The notes under the pieces: generated by a model | The model's input: only the letters and a program-made list of their open reading frames with translations | What the model was told of the DNA's origin: nothing | The model's database searches: none | Shown: in pieces, positions 53,052 to 64,000 of the stretch | How the letters are laid out: every line of letters begins with the position of its first letter | How positions within the stretch are numbered: the first letter of the stretch is position 1 | Program-made: the position numbers and the translations under genes | NCBI RefSeq assembly: GCF_019056395.1 | Contig: NZ_CP077639.1 | Location: 2,296,001-2,360,000 of the forward strand | Source of the DNA: Terribacillus sp. DMT04 | Lineage (GTDB): Bacteria > Bacillota > Bacilli > Bacillales > Amphibacillaceae | Length of the DNA: 64,000 nucleotides | Direction: 5' to 3'

Positions 53052-54449
53052 TTAACCGATAGAACCTTCCATTTCGAACTTAATCAAACGGTTCATTTCT
53101 ACGGCATATTCCATTGGAAGTTCTTTCGTGAATGGCTCGATGAAGCCCATTACGATCATTTCTGTTGCTTCTTCTTCAGAGATACCACGGCTCATCAAGT
53201 AGAACAATTGCTCTTCGGATACTTTGGAAACTTTCGCTTCGTGTTCCAAGGAGATGTTCTCGTTGAAGATCTCGTTGTATGGAATCGTATCGGAAGTGGA
53301 TTTGTTATCCATAATCAGCGTGTCACACTCGATATTAGAGCGTGCACCGTCTGCTTTCTTACCGAAATGAACGATTCCGCGATACGTCACTTTACCACCT
53401 TGCTTGGAGATGGATTTAGAAACAATCGTTGAAGAAGTATTTGGTGCCAAGTGCATCATTTTCGCGCCGGCATCCTGGTGCTGGCCTTTACCAGCTAGGG
53501 CGATGGACAATGTCATACCGCGAGCGCCTTCTCCTTTAAGGATAACCGCAGGGTATTTCATTGTAAGTTTAGAACCGATATTACCATCAATCCATTCCAT
53601 CGTACCATTCGCATCAACTGTCGCACGTTTTGTAACCAAGTTGTAGACGTTGTTTGCCCAGTTTTGAATCGTTGTATAACGGCAGTAAGCATCTTTTTTA
53701 ACGAAGATTTCTACAACCGCACTATGCAAAGAATTCGTTGTATAAACAGGAGCTGTACAACCTTCTACATAATGCACAGAAGCACCTTCATCTACAATGA
53801 TAAGTGTACGCTCAAACTGCCCCATGTTCTCGGAGTTGATCCGGAAGTAGGCTTGCAATGGTGTATCCGTTTTAACACCCTTCGGTACATAAATGAAGGA
53901 ACCGCCGGACCATACAGCAGAGTTTAGTGCAGCAAACTTATTATCAGATGGCGGAATCAATTTACCGAAGTGCTCGCGGAAAAGATCTTCATTTTCTTTA
54001 AGCGCTGTATCTGTATCCTTGAAGACGATACCCATTTCTTCCAGGTCTTCTTTCAAGTTATGATAAACAACCTCTGATTCATATTGCGCAGAAACACCTG
54101 CAAGGTATTTTTGTTCAGCTTCTGGAATACCAAGTTTATCAAATGTGTTTTTGATTTCTTCTGGTACTTCATCCCAAGAACGCTCGGAACGCTCAGAAGG
54201 TTTTACGTAATACGTGATTTCATCGAAGTCAAGCTCAGCAAGGTCTCCGCCCCACTGTGGCATTGGCTTCTTGTAGAACTGCTCCAATGATTTAAGACGG
54301 AAGTCCAGCATCCATTGTGGTTCTTCTTTTAACTTAGAGATTTCTTCAACAATCTTCGGTGTAAGGCCTTTTTCCGTACGGAAAATGGACACATCACGGT
54401 CGCTGAAGCCATATTGGTAATCTCCAATTTCAGGCGCTTTTTTAGCCAT
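53052..54449 (-). CDS. sufB: Fe-S cluster assembly scaffold SufB
   Basis: Scaffold of the SufBCD complex. 465 residues, the usual length. Features: N-terminal [11 protein letters not shown], the beta-helix core with [25 protein letters not shown] (Cys near 231), [20 protein letters not shown] with the conserved Cys near 376, and [14 protein letters not shown]-terminal [21 protein letters not shown] is shared with SufD. ATG 54449 with AAGGAGG. Last gene of sufCDSUB. Confidence 0.97.
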   Translation of the reverse strand: MAKKAPEIGDYQYGFSDRDVSIFRTEKGLTPKIVEEISKLKEEPQWMLDFRLKSLEQFYKKPMPQWGGDLAELDFDEITYYVKPSERSERSWDEVPEEIKNTFDKLGIPEAEQKYLAGVSAQYESEVVYHNLKEDLEEMGIVFKDTDTALKENEDLFREHFGKLIPPSDNKFAALNSAVWSGGSFIYVPKGVKTDTPLQAYFRINSENMGQFERTLIIVDEGASVHYVEGCTAPVYTTNSLHSAVVEIFVKKDAYCRYTTIQNWANNVYNLVTKRATVDANGTMEWIDGNIGSKLTMKYPAVILKGEGARGMTLSIALAGKGQHQDAGAKMMHLAPNTSSTIVSKSISKQGGKVTYRGIVHFGKKADGARSNIECDTLIMDNKSTSDTIPYNEIFNENISLEHEAKVSKVSEEQLFYLMSRGISEEEATEMIVMGFIEPFTKELPMEYAVEMNRLIKFEMEGSIG

Positions 54450-54501
54450 GGTAAAGCCTCCTTCAAGATTTATCTATTCTACACACGACAGTGTTCACAA
54501 T

Positions 54502-57456
<2,955 letters not shown>

Positions 57457-57473
57457 AAGATCCCTCCTCCAGT

Positions 57474-58253
57474 TTACGCGTTAATTGTTTCGTCTTCGAT
57501 GTTAAGCTCTTGTTTAATCCAGTCATATCCTTCAGCTTCCAAACGTTTAGAAAGCTCAGAACCGCCGGATTTAACGACACGGCCTTGCATCATAACGTGA
57601 ACGAAGTCAGGCTCAATGTAGTTTAGCAAACGCTGATAATGGGTAATAATTAGGCAGCCGAAGTTTTCGTCGCGCAATCTGTTAATACCTTTTGCAACAA
57701 CTTTCAGTGCATCGATATCAAGACCGGAATCAATCTCATCAAGAATACCGATTTCTGCTTTCATCATAAGCAGCTGCAGAATTTCATTACGCTTCTTCTC
57801 ACCGCCGGAGAAACCTTCGTTCAAGTAGCGCTGTGCCATGTTCTTATCCATTTCAAGGAAGTCCATTGCTTCGTCCATTTCTTTAATGAACTTCATCAAT
57901 GGAATCTCGTCGCCTTCTTCGCGGCGTGCGTTAATAGAAGAACGCAAGAAGTCAGAGTTTGTTACTCCGCTGATTTCACTTGGATACTGCATAGCAAGGA
58001 ATAGACCGGCACGAGCACGCTCGTCCACTTCCATTTCCAATACATCTTCGCCGTCAAGCGTGATGCTTCCGCTTGTTACTTCATATTTTGGATGACCCAT
58101 GATTGCGGATGCCAATGTGGATTTACCAGTACCGTTTGGTCCCATTACCGCATGGAATTCTCCGCTTTTTATCGTAAGGTTTACACCTTTAAGTATTTCC
58201 TTATCTTCAATCGAAACATGTAGGTCTTTAATCTCTAAAACTGAACCTGCCAT
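57474..58253 (-). CDS. sufC: SufC ABC-type ATPase
   Basis: ATPase of the SufBCD complex; no membrane partner. 259 residues: Walker A GPNGTGKST near 37-45, Q-loop in LAMQYPSEISG, signature FSGGEKKRNE near 148, Walker B IGILDEIDSGLD near 167 (the DEID form is typical of SufC), H-loop ITHYQRLL near 202. ATG 58253 with GGAGGG. First gene of the operon. Confidence 0.98.
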   Translation of the reverse strand: MAGSVLEIKDLHVSIEDKEILKGVNLTIKSGEFHAVMGPNGTGKSTLASAIMGHPKYEVTSGSITLDGEDVLEMEVDERARAGLFLAMQYPSEISGVTNSDFLRSSINARREEGDEIPLMKFIKEMDEAMDFLEMDKNMAQRYLNEGFSGGEKKRNEILQLLMMKAEIGILDEIDSGLDIDALKVVAKGINRLRDENFGCLIITHYQRLLNYIEPDFVHVMMQGRVVKSGGSELSKRLEAEGYDWIKQELNIEDETINA

Positions 58254-58287
58254 TATTAACCCTCCGATAGCTGCTATTTTATAAATT

Positions 58288-58317
58288 TTGATAATGTTTA
58301 TTTAAACACATTATCAA
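58288..58317. promoter_or_regulatory. Long palindrome in the suf promoter region
   Basis: TTGATAATG and CATTATCAA form a perfect 9-bp inverted repeat 12 bases apart, and the inner sequence is almost symmetrical too (GTTTA/TAAAC). The halves resemble Fur half-sites (TGATAAT/ATTATCA) but at wider spacing. Lies 35-64 bases before the sufC start. Confidence 0.45.
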
Positions 58318-58318
58318 T

Positions 58319-58333
58319 TTATTCTCATTATAA
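58319..58333. promoter_or_regulatory. PerR-like 15-base site in the suf promoter region
   Basis: TTATTCTCATTATAA against the PerR consensus TTATAATNATTATAA: 12 of 14 defined bases match. It neighbours the long palindrome. PerR or another Fur-family regulator is possible. Confidence 0.4.
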
Positions 58334-58436
58334 TCTTAAAGCATTGTACAACACTTATCAACTTTTTTACCAGATAAAAACACGCTTTTAACATGTTCAT
58401 CTTCTATTGTAACACATTTCTATTTTCGACAAAAAA

Positions 58437-58470
58437 TAATGCCCTTGTTGAGAATCCAACAAAGGGCATG
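58437..58470 (-). terminator. metQ terminator
   Basis: GCCCTTTGTTG / CAACAAGGGC with a short loop and U-rich tail (ATTATTTTTT) on the minus strand. Confidence 0.85.
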
Positions 58471-58476
58471 AGAATA

Positions 58477-59319
58477 TTATTCTGTTGTATCTACAGGCAG
58501 GATTGCCCCTTGGTACTCTTCTTCAATAAATTGCTTGATATCATCAGAATGAAGCACATCCATTAGTTTCTGCAATGCTTCGTTATCTTTATCTTCCGGA
58601 TTAGCAGCAATAATATTTCCATAAGGAGAGTTTGTTTCTTCAAGTATAAGCGCGTCCTCAGAAGGTTTAAGACCGGCTTCCAATGCGTAGTTTGTGTTGA
58701 TAACTACAAGTGCGTCTTCTTCTCTCTCGTACGTCTCAGGCAGAATTGCTGGATCTACTTCCATGCTGAATTTCAAATTTTTCGGGTTTTCAGCAATGTC
58801 ATCAAATGTCGCATTGACAGGTTTGACATCATCACTAATTTTGATTAGACCTGCATTCTGGAAGATAGAAAGCACACGTCCTTGCTCAGCAGGATTTCGA
58901 CCCACTAGCACTTCTGTACCTTCTTTAATATCCTCGACACTTTTAATGTTCTTAGAGTAGATACCCATCGGCTCTAAGTGGACCGCTCCCAGACTGATTA
59001 TGTCATCTTCTTCGCCTTCTGTCTCTTCATTATAATTATCTAGATACGGAATGTGCTGGTAGTAGTTCGCATCAAGATCACCATTTGCCAAGTCTTGGTT
59101 CGGGAAGATATAGTCTTGATATTCTTCAATTTGAAGATCAATACCTTCATCTTCCAACAGTGGTTTTGCTGCTTCAAGAATTTCTGCGTGCGGTGTACTT
59201 GAGGCACCGACTTTGATTGTTTTCTCGTCTGAGCTGCTGTCTGAAGAATCAGAAGAACCGCAGGCTGCCAAGAAAATCATAAATACAGCCGATAAAATAA
59301 CTAATAATGACTTTTTCAT
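58477..59319 (-). CDS. metQ: Methionine-binding lipoprotein MetQ
   Basis: 280 residues. Lipoprotein signal with lipobox LAAC, Cys at residue 20, then a Ser/Asp linker. NlpA-family binding domain: KVGASSTPHAEILEAAKPLL near 37-56, DYIFPNQDLANGDLDANYYQHIPYLD near 68-93, INTNYALEAGLKPSEDAL near 205. Captures methionine outside the membrane and passes it to MetP. Last gene of metNPQ. Confidence 0.96.
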   Translation of the reverse strand: MKKSLLVILSAVFMIFLAACGSSDSSDSSSDEKTIKVGASSTPHAEILEAAKPLLEDEGIDLQIEEYQDYIFPNQDLANGDLDANYYQHIPYLDNYNEETEGEEDDIISLGAVHLEPMGIYSKNIKSVEDIKEGTEVLVGRNPAEQGRVLSIFQNAGLIKISDDVKPVNATFDDIAENPKNLKFSMEVDPAILPETYEREEDALVVINTNYALEAGLKPSEDALILEETNSPYGNIIAANPEDKDNEALQKLMDVLHSDDIKQFIEEEYQGAILPVDTTE

Positions 59320-59332
59320 GTAAATCTCTCCT

Positions 59333-60001
59333 TTAACGTTTATCTAATTTATTGGAAATATAGTCACCTATAAACTGGATAACAAATACCAATATAATAA
59401 TTAAGACAGTACACAGAATAACAACATCTGTCTGGCGGCGCTGGAATCCATAGAAGTAAGCAAAGTCACCTAATCCGCCTGCTCCAATCACGCCCGCTAC
59501 TGCCGTAGAACCAATAAGTGCAATTGCTGTAACTGTGAGACCGGAAACCAAAGCCGGAGTCGACTCTCTCAACAATACTTTGACCATAATTGTTGCGTTC
59601 TTAGCTCCCATTGCTTTCGCTGCTTCTACTACACCATGATCAACTTCTTTAAGTGCAATTTCTACTAGTCTTGCATAAAATGGTGCTGAACCAATGATTA
59701 AAGCCGGCAATGCTGCCGAAGGACCGCGAATCGTACCCATTAGGAAATCAGTAAATGGCAGCAGCAAAACAATTAAAATAATAAACGGAATCGCTCGGAA
59801 AACGTTCACGACTGCTGCTACAATGCCATAAACAATTTTATTCTCCCAAAGCTTTCCTTTACTAGTCAGGTAAAGCAATAATCCAAGGATAATACCAATA
59901 ATAAATGTCCCAATCAACGAAAGAATGGTCATATAGAATGTCTCATAGATGGCTGTGTTCAAATCTGCTATATCTACATTAGGAAACCATTTCTCAAGCA
60001 A
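59333..60001 (-). CDS. metP: Methionine ABC transporter permease MetP
   Basis: 222 residues with five hydrophobic helices. The EAA loop for contact with MetN reads EVDHGVVEAAKAMGAKNATIMVKVLL near 118-143. PFIILIVLLLPFTDFLMGTIRG and GSAPFYARLVEIAL match the MetI/MetP family. ATG 60001 overlaps the end of metN by 8 bases. Confidence 0.96.
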   Translation of the reverse strand: MLEKWFPNVDIADLNTAIYETFYMTILSLIGTFIIGIILGLLLYLTSKGKLWENKIVYGIVAAVVNVFRAIPFIILIVLLLPFTDFLMGTIRGPSAALPALIIGSAPFYARLVEIALKEVDHGVVEAAKAMGAKNATIMVKVLLRESTPALVSGLTVTAIALIGSTAVAGVIGAGGLGDFAYFYGFQRRQTDVVILCTVLIIILVFVIQFIGDYISNKLDKR

Positions 60002-61016
60002 GCTCCTGCACCTCCGCTTTTACATTTGCACTGCGGATGAAGTCCAGTGCCTTCTCCACTTCTGTTTCACTGCCTACTAATTGCAAAAATAGACTGCCTA
60101 CCGCTCCGCTGTGTGTCTGAAGCACGTTTCCTTGCAGAATGTTAATGTCTACATCACATTGCTTTGCAGTTTGACTAACGATAGTCTGATTCACATTTTC
60201 ACCTGAGAAAGAAAGTTTAATAATCGTTCCTGTTCCTTCATTCAATACAGCTGATGACAAGGACTCATATTTCTCACTTCCATCAAGCTGCTGCACAAAA
60301 CGCTTCGTGACTGCCTGCTGCGGGTTCTGGAATACATGTACGGCATCCCCTTCTTCCACAACTTTACCTGTATCCATAACAGCTACACGGTGACAAATCT
60401 TACTAATTACGTTCATTTCATGAGTAATAAGAATAATCGTCAACCCTAGACGTTTGTTGATGTCTACTAACAGGTCTAAGATGGAATCTGTTGTTTCTGG
60501 ATCGAGTGCAGAAGTTGCTTCGTCACAAAGCAGTACTTTCGGATCATTGGCAAGGGCACGAGCAATACCAACACGCTGCTTTTGTCCGCCGCTCAGTTGA
60601 GATGGATAAGCATTTTCCCGTCCTTTCAATCCAACCAGCTCGATTAAACGGTCTACTTTTACTTTTCGTTCCTTCTTCGGTACACCTGCAATTTCCAATG
60701 GAAAAGCAATATTCTGGTGCACAGTTCGGGACCAAAGCAAGTTAAAGTGCTGGAAGATCATGCCGATCTCCTGTCTGGCAAGACGCAACTCATTCTTTTT
60801 CTGTTTGACAATGTCTTTGCCATCAATAATTATTTCACCAGAAGTCGGTTCTTCGAGACGGTTCAGCAGGCGTACAAATGTACTTTTACCAGCACCGCTG
60901 TAGCCGATAACGCCGAAGATCTCACCTGAATCGATTGTCATATTCAGTTGATCGACTGCTGTAATATTCTGTTTTTTCGTGCGATATGTCTTGGAGAGGT
61001 TCTTGATAGTGATCAA
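59994..61016 (-). CDS. metN: Methionine ABC transporter ATPase MetN
   Basis: 340 residues starting at TTG 61016, with AGGAGG 7 bases upstream. Walker A GYSGAGKST near 38-46, LSGGQKQRVGIARAL near 140, Walker B VLLCDEATSALD near 161, and H-loop ITHEMNV. A C-terminal NIL domain (about 265-340) senses intracellular methionine for trans-inhibition. The S-box riboswitch upstream makes the operon respond to SAM. Confidence 0.97.
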   Translation of the reverse strand: MITIKNLSKTYRTKKQNITAVDQLNMTIDSGEIFGVIGYSGAGKSTFVRLLNRLEEPTSGEIIIDGKDIVKQKKNELRLARQEIGMIFQHFNLLWSRTVHQNIAFPLEIAGVPKKERKVKVDRLIELVGLKGRENAYPSQLSGGQKQRVGIARALANDPKVLLCDEATSALDPETTDSILDLLVDINKRLGLTIILITHEMNVISKICHRVAVMDTGKVVEEGDAVHVFQNPQQAVTKRFVQQLDGSEKYESLSSAVLNEGTGTIIKLSFSGENVNQTIVSQTAKQCDVDINILQGNVLQTHSGAVGSLFLQLVGSETEVEKALDFIRSANVKAEVQELA

Positions 61017-61051
61017 TTCCGCTCCTCCTTTCTATGTGCTTTTTAAGCATA

Positions 61052-61088
61052 AAAAAAGCGTCTTTTTGTTTGAGAACAAAAAGACGCT
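61052..61088 (-). terminator. SAM-riboswitch-controlled terminator before metN
   Basis: AGCGTCTTTTTGTT / AACAAAAAGACGCT with a 4-base loop, followed by seven U residues on the minus strand. Confidence 0.94.
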
Positions 61089-61106
61089 TCCTAAGTGTCA
61101 ATAATT

Positions 61107-61212
61107 GTTCTCTCATCTGTACAGGTTTCCCTGCAGGAATTGGCACCATACAGGATTACCTGTGGTTGCCGGGCTTCATCGGGCCAGTCCCTCCGCCACT
61201 CTGGATAAGAGT
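61107..61212 (-). promoter_or_regulatory. SAM-I (S-box) riboswitch, metNPQ leader
   Basis: On the minus strand: P1 strand CTCTTATCCAGAG, then GGCGGAGGGACTGGCCC, GAAGCCCGGCAACC, and a GGTGCC-type P3/P4 junction, closing near 61110 with ACAGATGAGAG. All S-box core sequences are present, and the expression platform is the terminator at 61052-61088. Confidence 0.97.
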
Positions 61213-61270
61213 TTCGTATATGATTGCTATATTGGAGTTTAGCATTAGTCAATAATTCTGTCAATATATT

Positions 61271-61600
61271 TTACAGACTATTCTCCGCTCCAAGAAGCAG
61301 CAGTGCTTCCATTAGCAGTATATGCTGATAATCACCATCGACTTCCTGCTCGGTCCGAAGACTGCGCAGTTTTATCGTACCCTTAAGAAGTTGCTGCACC
61401 GTCTGTTCATCCGTCCGGATATGCAACAAACCATAGGGCTTTGGAGCAGGTGTTGTGAGGCTGCTTCGATCAATATACAAATCGTAATGGTCATGACCCC
61501 AGTCAATGAAGACTTTCAGCCGTTTATCATTGCATAACGGCAGTAAATCTTCTCTCTCTTCAATTTGCCTTTTTAGCTTCGTCAAATGTTCCATGATCAT
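61271..61600 (-). CDS. Hypothetical protein at the yusD position
   Basis: 109 residues from ATG 61600, with AGGAGGG 7 bases upstream; the longer frame is not needed. Mostly alpha/beta with LKVFIDWGHDHYDLYIDRSS near 31-50 and LLHIRTDEQTVQQLLKGTIKLR near 58. No catalytic motif seen. B. subtilis has yusD next to metN in the same order, and I recall it having a similar length, so it is probably an orthologue; this is context-based. Function unknown. Confidence 0.65.
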   Translation of the reverse strand: MIMEHLTKLKRQIEEREDLLPLCNDKRLKVFIDWGHDHYDLYIDRSSLTTPAPKPYGLLHIRTDEQTVQQLLKGTIKLRSLRTEQEVDGDYQHILLMEALLLLGAENSL

Positions 61601-61683
61601 CCAGCATCCCTCCTCCACCTGTATTTGGCTCTTTACACCCTATTTTCCTGCAAGAAAAAACAGCTTTCCGTATGAAAGCTGTT

Positions 61684-61983
61684 TTATTCGCTGATCGTCT
61701 TTGCCAGCATATGCTGGACTGACTGAAAAGCATATGTCTTATCTTTTACTTGACCATCTTGGAAAGTAATGAGACAAGGTACACTTTCAATTTGATGCTG
61801 CTGCATAAAGTCTGGGAACAAAGAGGCGTTCAGTTTATGATAATATTCTGTTTTCATGACCGCCTCTACTGTCTGCAGCATCTTTTCAGCCAGTTGGCAG
61901 GTGCCGCAAAATGGCGTATGCACGAAGATCTTTGCCTGTCCTTCTTGGATGATGGCCTCGACATTCGTTTCAATAATATTAAT
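61684..61983 (-). CDS. yusE: Thioredoxin-like protein YusE with apparent ATT start codon
   Basis: 99 residues if started at ATT 61983. IFVHTPFCGTCQLAEKML carries the CXXC near 24-27 and IESVPCLITFQDG the cis-Pro loop. The frame is open upstream to a TGA at 61989-61987 and has no in-frame ATG, and the only GTG (61923) would remove the first strand. A good AAGGG lies exactly 7 bases before ATT 61983, and the resulting N-terminus has about the length of B. subtilis YusE. Alternatively a one-base indel follows the out-of-frame ATG at 61990. Confidence 0.75.
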   Translation of the reverse strand: MNIIETNVEAIIQEGQAKIFVHTPFCGTCQLAEKMLQTVEAVMKTEYYHKLNASLFPDFMQQHQIESVPCLITFQDGQVKDKTYAFQSVQHMLAKTISE

Positions 61984-62001
61984 ATTTCATCCCTTCTTTC
62001 T

Positions 62002-62352
62002 TCAGACGAGGAAGAATGGATGCACCATGATACTTCTGCTAAGCAGGGCTGTGGCTAATTCAGGGGCCGGGGTAGCCGCTACCTCTCGATAGGTTCTGTC
62101 TACGTAAATATGCTGGGCATGCGGCAGCTCACGGGCTAACTGTTTTCGCAGCTTATGACCGGCGCTGTCCTCATCCACCATAATATATACTTCCTTGTGA
62201 TCCAAGTCATAGTCATACAACAGCTGCTCCAGCCGCTCGATACCCAACGTGCCATTGGTGCAGATGATCGTCACTTCCTCATCGATGATCTTTCTTATCT
62301 GCTCTTTATCCGAACGTCCTTCTACGATAATGACTTTTTCCTCATCACCCAT
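62002..62352 (-). CDS. yusF: Toprim-domain protein YusF
   Basis: 116 residues from ATG 62352 with AGGTGATG upstream; 39 residues of upstream open frame are rejected. A stand-alone Toprim domain: VIIVEGRSDKEQI near 6-18 (catalytic Glu), IICTNGTLG near 29, and MVDEDSAGHKLRKQL near 58 with the DxD pair. Related to ribonuclease M5-type/primase-like Toprim proteins. Nucleic-acid role inferred. Cotranscribed with yusE. Confidence 0.9.
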   Translation of the reverse strand: MGDEEKVIIVEGRSDKEQIRKIIDEEVTIICTNGTLGIERLEQLLYDYDLDHKEVYIMVDEDSAGHKLRKQLARELPHAQHIYVDRTYREVAATPAPELATALLSRSIMVHPFFLV

Positions 62353-62495
62353 TTTGGCATCACCTATTCTGATCGATATTTGATTGCTTCTTTGCCCGTG
62401 CTCCGAATAAAGGCAGCTTAGCAATGACGCTTGCCATATTATATGAACAGAAACCGCCGCCCTTGCCAACAGATATCAACAAGGGCTCCAAAAAG

Positions 62496-62885
62496 TTAAT
62501 CTTCTTTGATTTTCGCCTCATATTCTTCAGTGGAAAGAAGACGCTCATAGGCTGCTTCATCATCTGTTTCGATTACGATCATCCATGCTTTCTCATATGG
62601 GGATTCATTTACGAATTCCGGGCTGTCGTCCAAGTCTTCATTGACAGATACGACTTTACCGCTGAGCGGAGCATACAGTTCAGAAACTGTTTTGACAGAT
62701 TCTACGCTGCCAAATGGCTCGTCCGCTTTTAATTCGTCACCAACCGACGGAAGCTCGACGAATACGATGTCGCCTAGTTCATCTTGAGCGAAGTCAGTAA
62801 TACCAATGCGGTACTGGCTGCCTTCTTCTTTTTTGATCCATTCATGTTCATCTGTATAACGAAGATCTTTCGGTAAGTTGCTCAT
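62496..62885 (-). CDS. gcvH: Glycine cleavage system H protein
   Basis: 129 residues. Lipoyl domain with the modified Lys in [15 protein letters not shown] near 59-73. [15 protein letters not shown] and [14 protein letters not shown] are standard. ATG 62885 with GGAGG. Besides glycine cleavage, GcvH relays octanoyl/lipoyl groups via LipL in Bacillus. gcvT/gcvP are not in the window. Placed between yusF and yusI as in B. subtilis. Confidence 0.97.
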   Translation of the reverse strand: MSNLPKDLRYTDEHEWIKKEEGSQYRIGITDFAQDELGDIVFVELPSVGDELKADEPFGSVESVKTVSELYAPLSGKVVSVNEDLDDSPEFVNESPYEKAWMIVIETDDEAAYERLLSTEEYEAKIKED

Positions 62886-62967
62886 AATAATTCCTCCACC
62901 TATTTTCTACAAGAATAGCTAACATATTTACTATAAAAGCTAATAGCTAAAATTACCACCGTTTAGC

Positions 62968-63327
62968 TTAATTTGCAGCTGTCACAGACGTATATACCTC
63001 TGGTTTAAAACCGACAGCCGCTTGATTTTCGCCAATAAGGAGCGGACGTTTAATTAGCATGCCGTTCTCAGAGAGCCAAGCTTTTAACTGCGCATCATCC
63101 GCTTCTTTGATTTTGTCTTTGTAGCCGCCTTCGCGATACACTTTGCCGCTTGTATTGAATAATTTCGTCAATGGCAAGCCGCTTTTATCCGCTGCTTCTT
63201 GCAGCTCTTCCGGACTGGGAGGTGTTTCTACAATATGTATTGCTTCATAAGGGATTTGGTGCTCCTCAAGCCACTTTTTCGCGTTTTTACATGTACTGCA
63301 ATTTGGATACCAATAAAATCGGAACAT
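62968..63327 (-). CDS. yusI: ArsC/Spx-family thioredoxin-fold protein YusI
   Basis: 119 residues: FYWYPNCSTCKNAKKWLEE near 4-22 with CXXC, KRPLLIGENQAAVGFKPEVY near 94-113 with the Arg-Pro that follows the ArsC fold. It lacks the Spx-type C-terminal helix features needed to bind RNA polymerase as far as can be told. B. subtilis YusI sits after gcvH in the same order. Enzyme activity unknown. Confidence 0.9.
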   Translation of the reverse strand: MFRFYWYPNCSTCKNAKKWLEEHQIPYEAIHIVETPPSPEELQEAADKSGLPLTKLFNTSGKVYREGGYKDKIKEADDAQLKAWLSENGMLIKRPLLIGENQAAVGFKPEVYTSVTAAN

Positions 63328-63437
63328 ACAGATCTCCTTCCTTTTAATACTGCTATTTTAGCATAGTCCTCTCCATCATGGTGCAGAATAATCAGCAGAA
63401 AATCGGACACGATAAATAGGAAAAAGGAGGGATTCTC

Positions 63438-63677
63438 GTGCCGTTAGATAATTCACAAGATGTGATGCTCCAGCCGCCGGAAATGATTTCAGGAAAAGAT
63501 TTGCTGTATTTAAGTGATATGCTCAATTGGAACTTGAATGCAGCCAAAAAAGCGCAGCATGCTGCCGGCGAATTGCAGCTGACAGATGCGCAGGAAGCAT
63601 TGCACACCGTTGGCCAAATGCATCAGCGTCATTACGATATGCTGCTTGAGCATCTTAAAACAAAACCGCTTAATTAA
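63438..63677 (+). CDS. Small coat-type protein upstream of a CotF-family gene
   Basis: 79 residues, starting at GTG 63438 with AAGGAGG 7 bases upstream. A helical hairpin (MISGKDLLYLSDMLNWNLNAAKKAQ, ALHTVGQMHQRHYDMLLEHL) like the first half of a CotF bundle. It is followed 12 bases later by a CotF-family gene with its own AAGGAGG, so the pair is an operon. Such short/long pairs are common in Bacillus spore coat loci. Function inferred. Confidence 0.78.
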   Translation: MPLDNSQDVMLQPPEMISGKDLLYLSDMLNWNLNAAKKAQHAAGELQLTDAQEALHTVGQMHQRHYDMLLEHLKTKPLN

Positions 63678-63689
63678 GGAGGTCACACA

Positions 63690-64000
63690 ATGTCAGAGAG
63701 CCAAAAGATCCAAAATACCCAAACACCTGTACCGACTACACAAGGCATGAACGACCGTGATCATATTACTGACTTGCTTGCTACAGAGAAATACATGACA
63801 GCATCTTATAGTACCGCTTTAAATGAAATGAGCAATCAGTCATTGTACGAAACAGTTGCTCGCATATTTAAGGAAACGCAGGACGCCCAGCGCAATTTGT
63901 ATAATCTCATGTTTCAGCATGGCTGGTACAGCTTAGAAGAAGCTCCTCAGCAAAAAGTAGAGCAAGCTTACCAGCAGTTCAGCCAAACACGTCAAGAACT
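63690..64000 (+). CDS. CotF-family spore coat protein (cut by right edge)
   Basis: The first 103 residues are present and the frame is still open at the window edge. Polar N-terminus, then the coat-F ferritin-like domain: DHITDLLATEKYMTASYSTALNEMSN, TQDAQRNLYNLMFQHGWYSLEEA. This YMTxSY...LMFQHGWY form is that of B. subtilis YusN/YhcQ-type coat proteins. ATG 63690 with AAGGAGG. Expected in the mother cell under a late sporulation sigma factor. Confidence 0.88.
   Translation, partial: MSESQKIQNTQTPVPTTQGMNDRDHITDLLATEKYMTASYSTALNEMSNQSLYETVARIFKETQDAQRNLYNLMFQHGWYSLEEAPQQKVEQAYQQFSQTRQE

Noticed and set aside
62360-62437. 25-codon ORF between gcvH and yusF
   Set aside because: It starts ATG but has no proper ribosome site, resembles nothing I know, and its stop merges with the yusF ribosome site; treated as chance.

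Overview
The window is ordinary chromosome from a low-to-mid GC, endospore-forming member of the Bacillaceae. Almost every block keeps Bacillus subtilis gene order (metK/pckA; menFDHBEC and menA-yteA; yugI-patB-kapB; yuiD-ndh-yumC; yutM-dapF-yuzB-yuzD-yutI; hom-thrC-thrB; yutH to yutD; yunA to yunE; sufCDSUB; metNPQ; yusD-E-F-gcvH-yusI). The salt-adapted Bacillaceae (for example Terribacillus-like organisms) fit the protein sequences best, but the genus is an inference. I found no prophage, CRISPR array, rRNA, tRNA or transposase.

Layout. 1-6.4 kb: metK (cut by the left edge) behind a SAM-I riboswitch, divergent from pckA, then a Nudix hydrolase, two lipoproteins, an exported protein and a Pmp3-like peptide. 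6.4-15.8 kb: a complete menaquinone cluster, menF-D-H-B-E-C leftward and menA plus a menI-like thioesterase and yteA rightward from one divergent promoter region. 15.8-17 kb: a candidate small RNA gene and ribU under an FMN riboswitch. 17-28.6 kb: M42 peptidase, thioredoxin-like protein, APH-like kinase, K+ channel, pgi, yugI, an alpha/beta hydrolase, patB, kapB (without kinB), a solitary ptsH, deoD, bioY behind a BirA-type operator, yuiD. This stretch lies between two inverted copies of a roughly 0.4-kb MITE-like repeat (18.7 and 28.7 kb). 29-40.6 kb: NADH dehydrogenase behind a Rex-like site, yumC, MBL-fold hydrolase, GNAT, secreted lipase, Fe-S carrier proteins, dapF, and the threonine operon hom-thrC-thrB. 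40.6-53 kb: spore coat protein genes, yutG, yutF-E-D, yunA-yunE, an HD-GYP protein, an SDR, and a yoaS/yozG-like DUF2975-XRE pair. 53-64 kb: the suf Fe-S assembly operon, the metNPQ methionine importer behind a second SAM-I riboswitch, yusD-yusI with gcvH, and two coat-type genes, the last cut by the right edge.

How it fits together: respiration (NDH-2, menaquinone), Fe-S assembly (suf, YutM, YutI), sulfur/methionine economy (two S-boxes), vitamin uptake (RibU, BioY), aspartate-family amino acids (dapF, hom-thrC-thrB) and sporulation (yutH, yunB, CotF-type proteins, kapB). No clearly novel multi-gene system was found. The best candidates for new biology are RNA- and repeat-level: an sRNA gene with its own promoter and terminator at 15.8 kb, an orphan terminator at 23.3 kb, terminators whose 3' arm is the Shine-Dalgarno of the next gene (yunB, yunC), an apparent AUU start in yusE, and the MITE-like inverted repeat pair.
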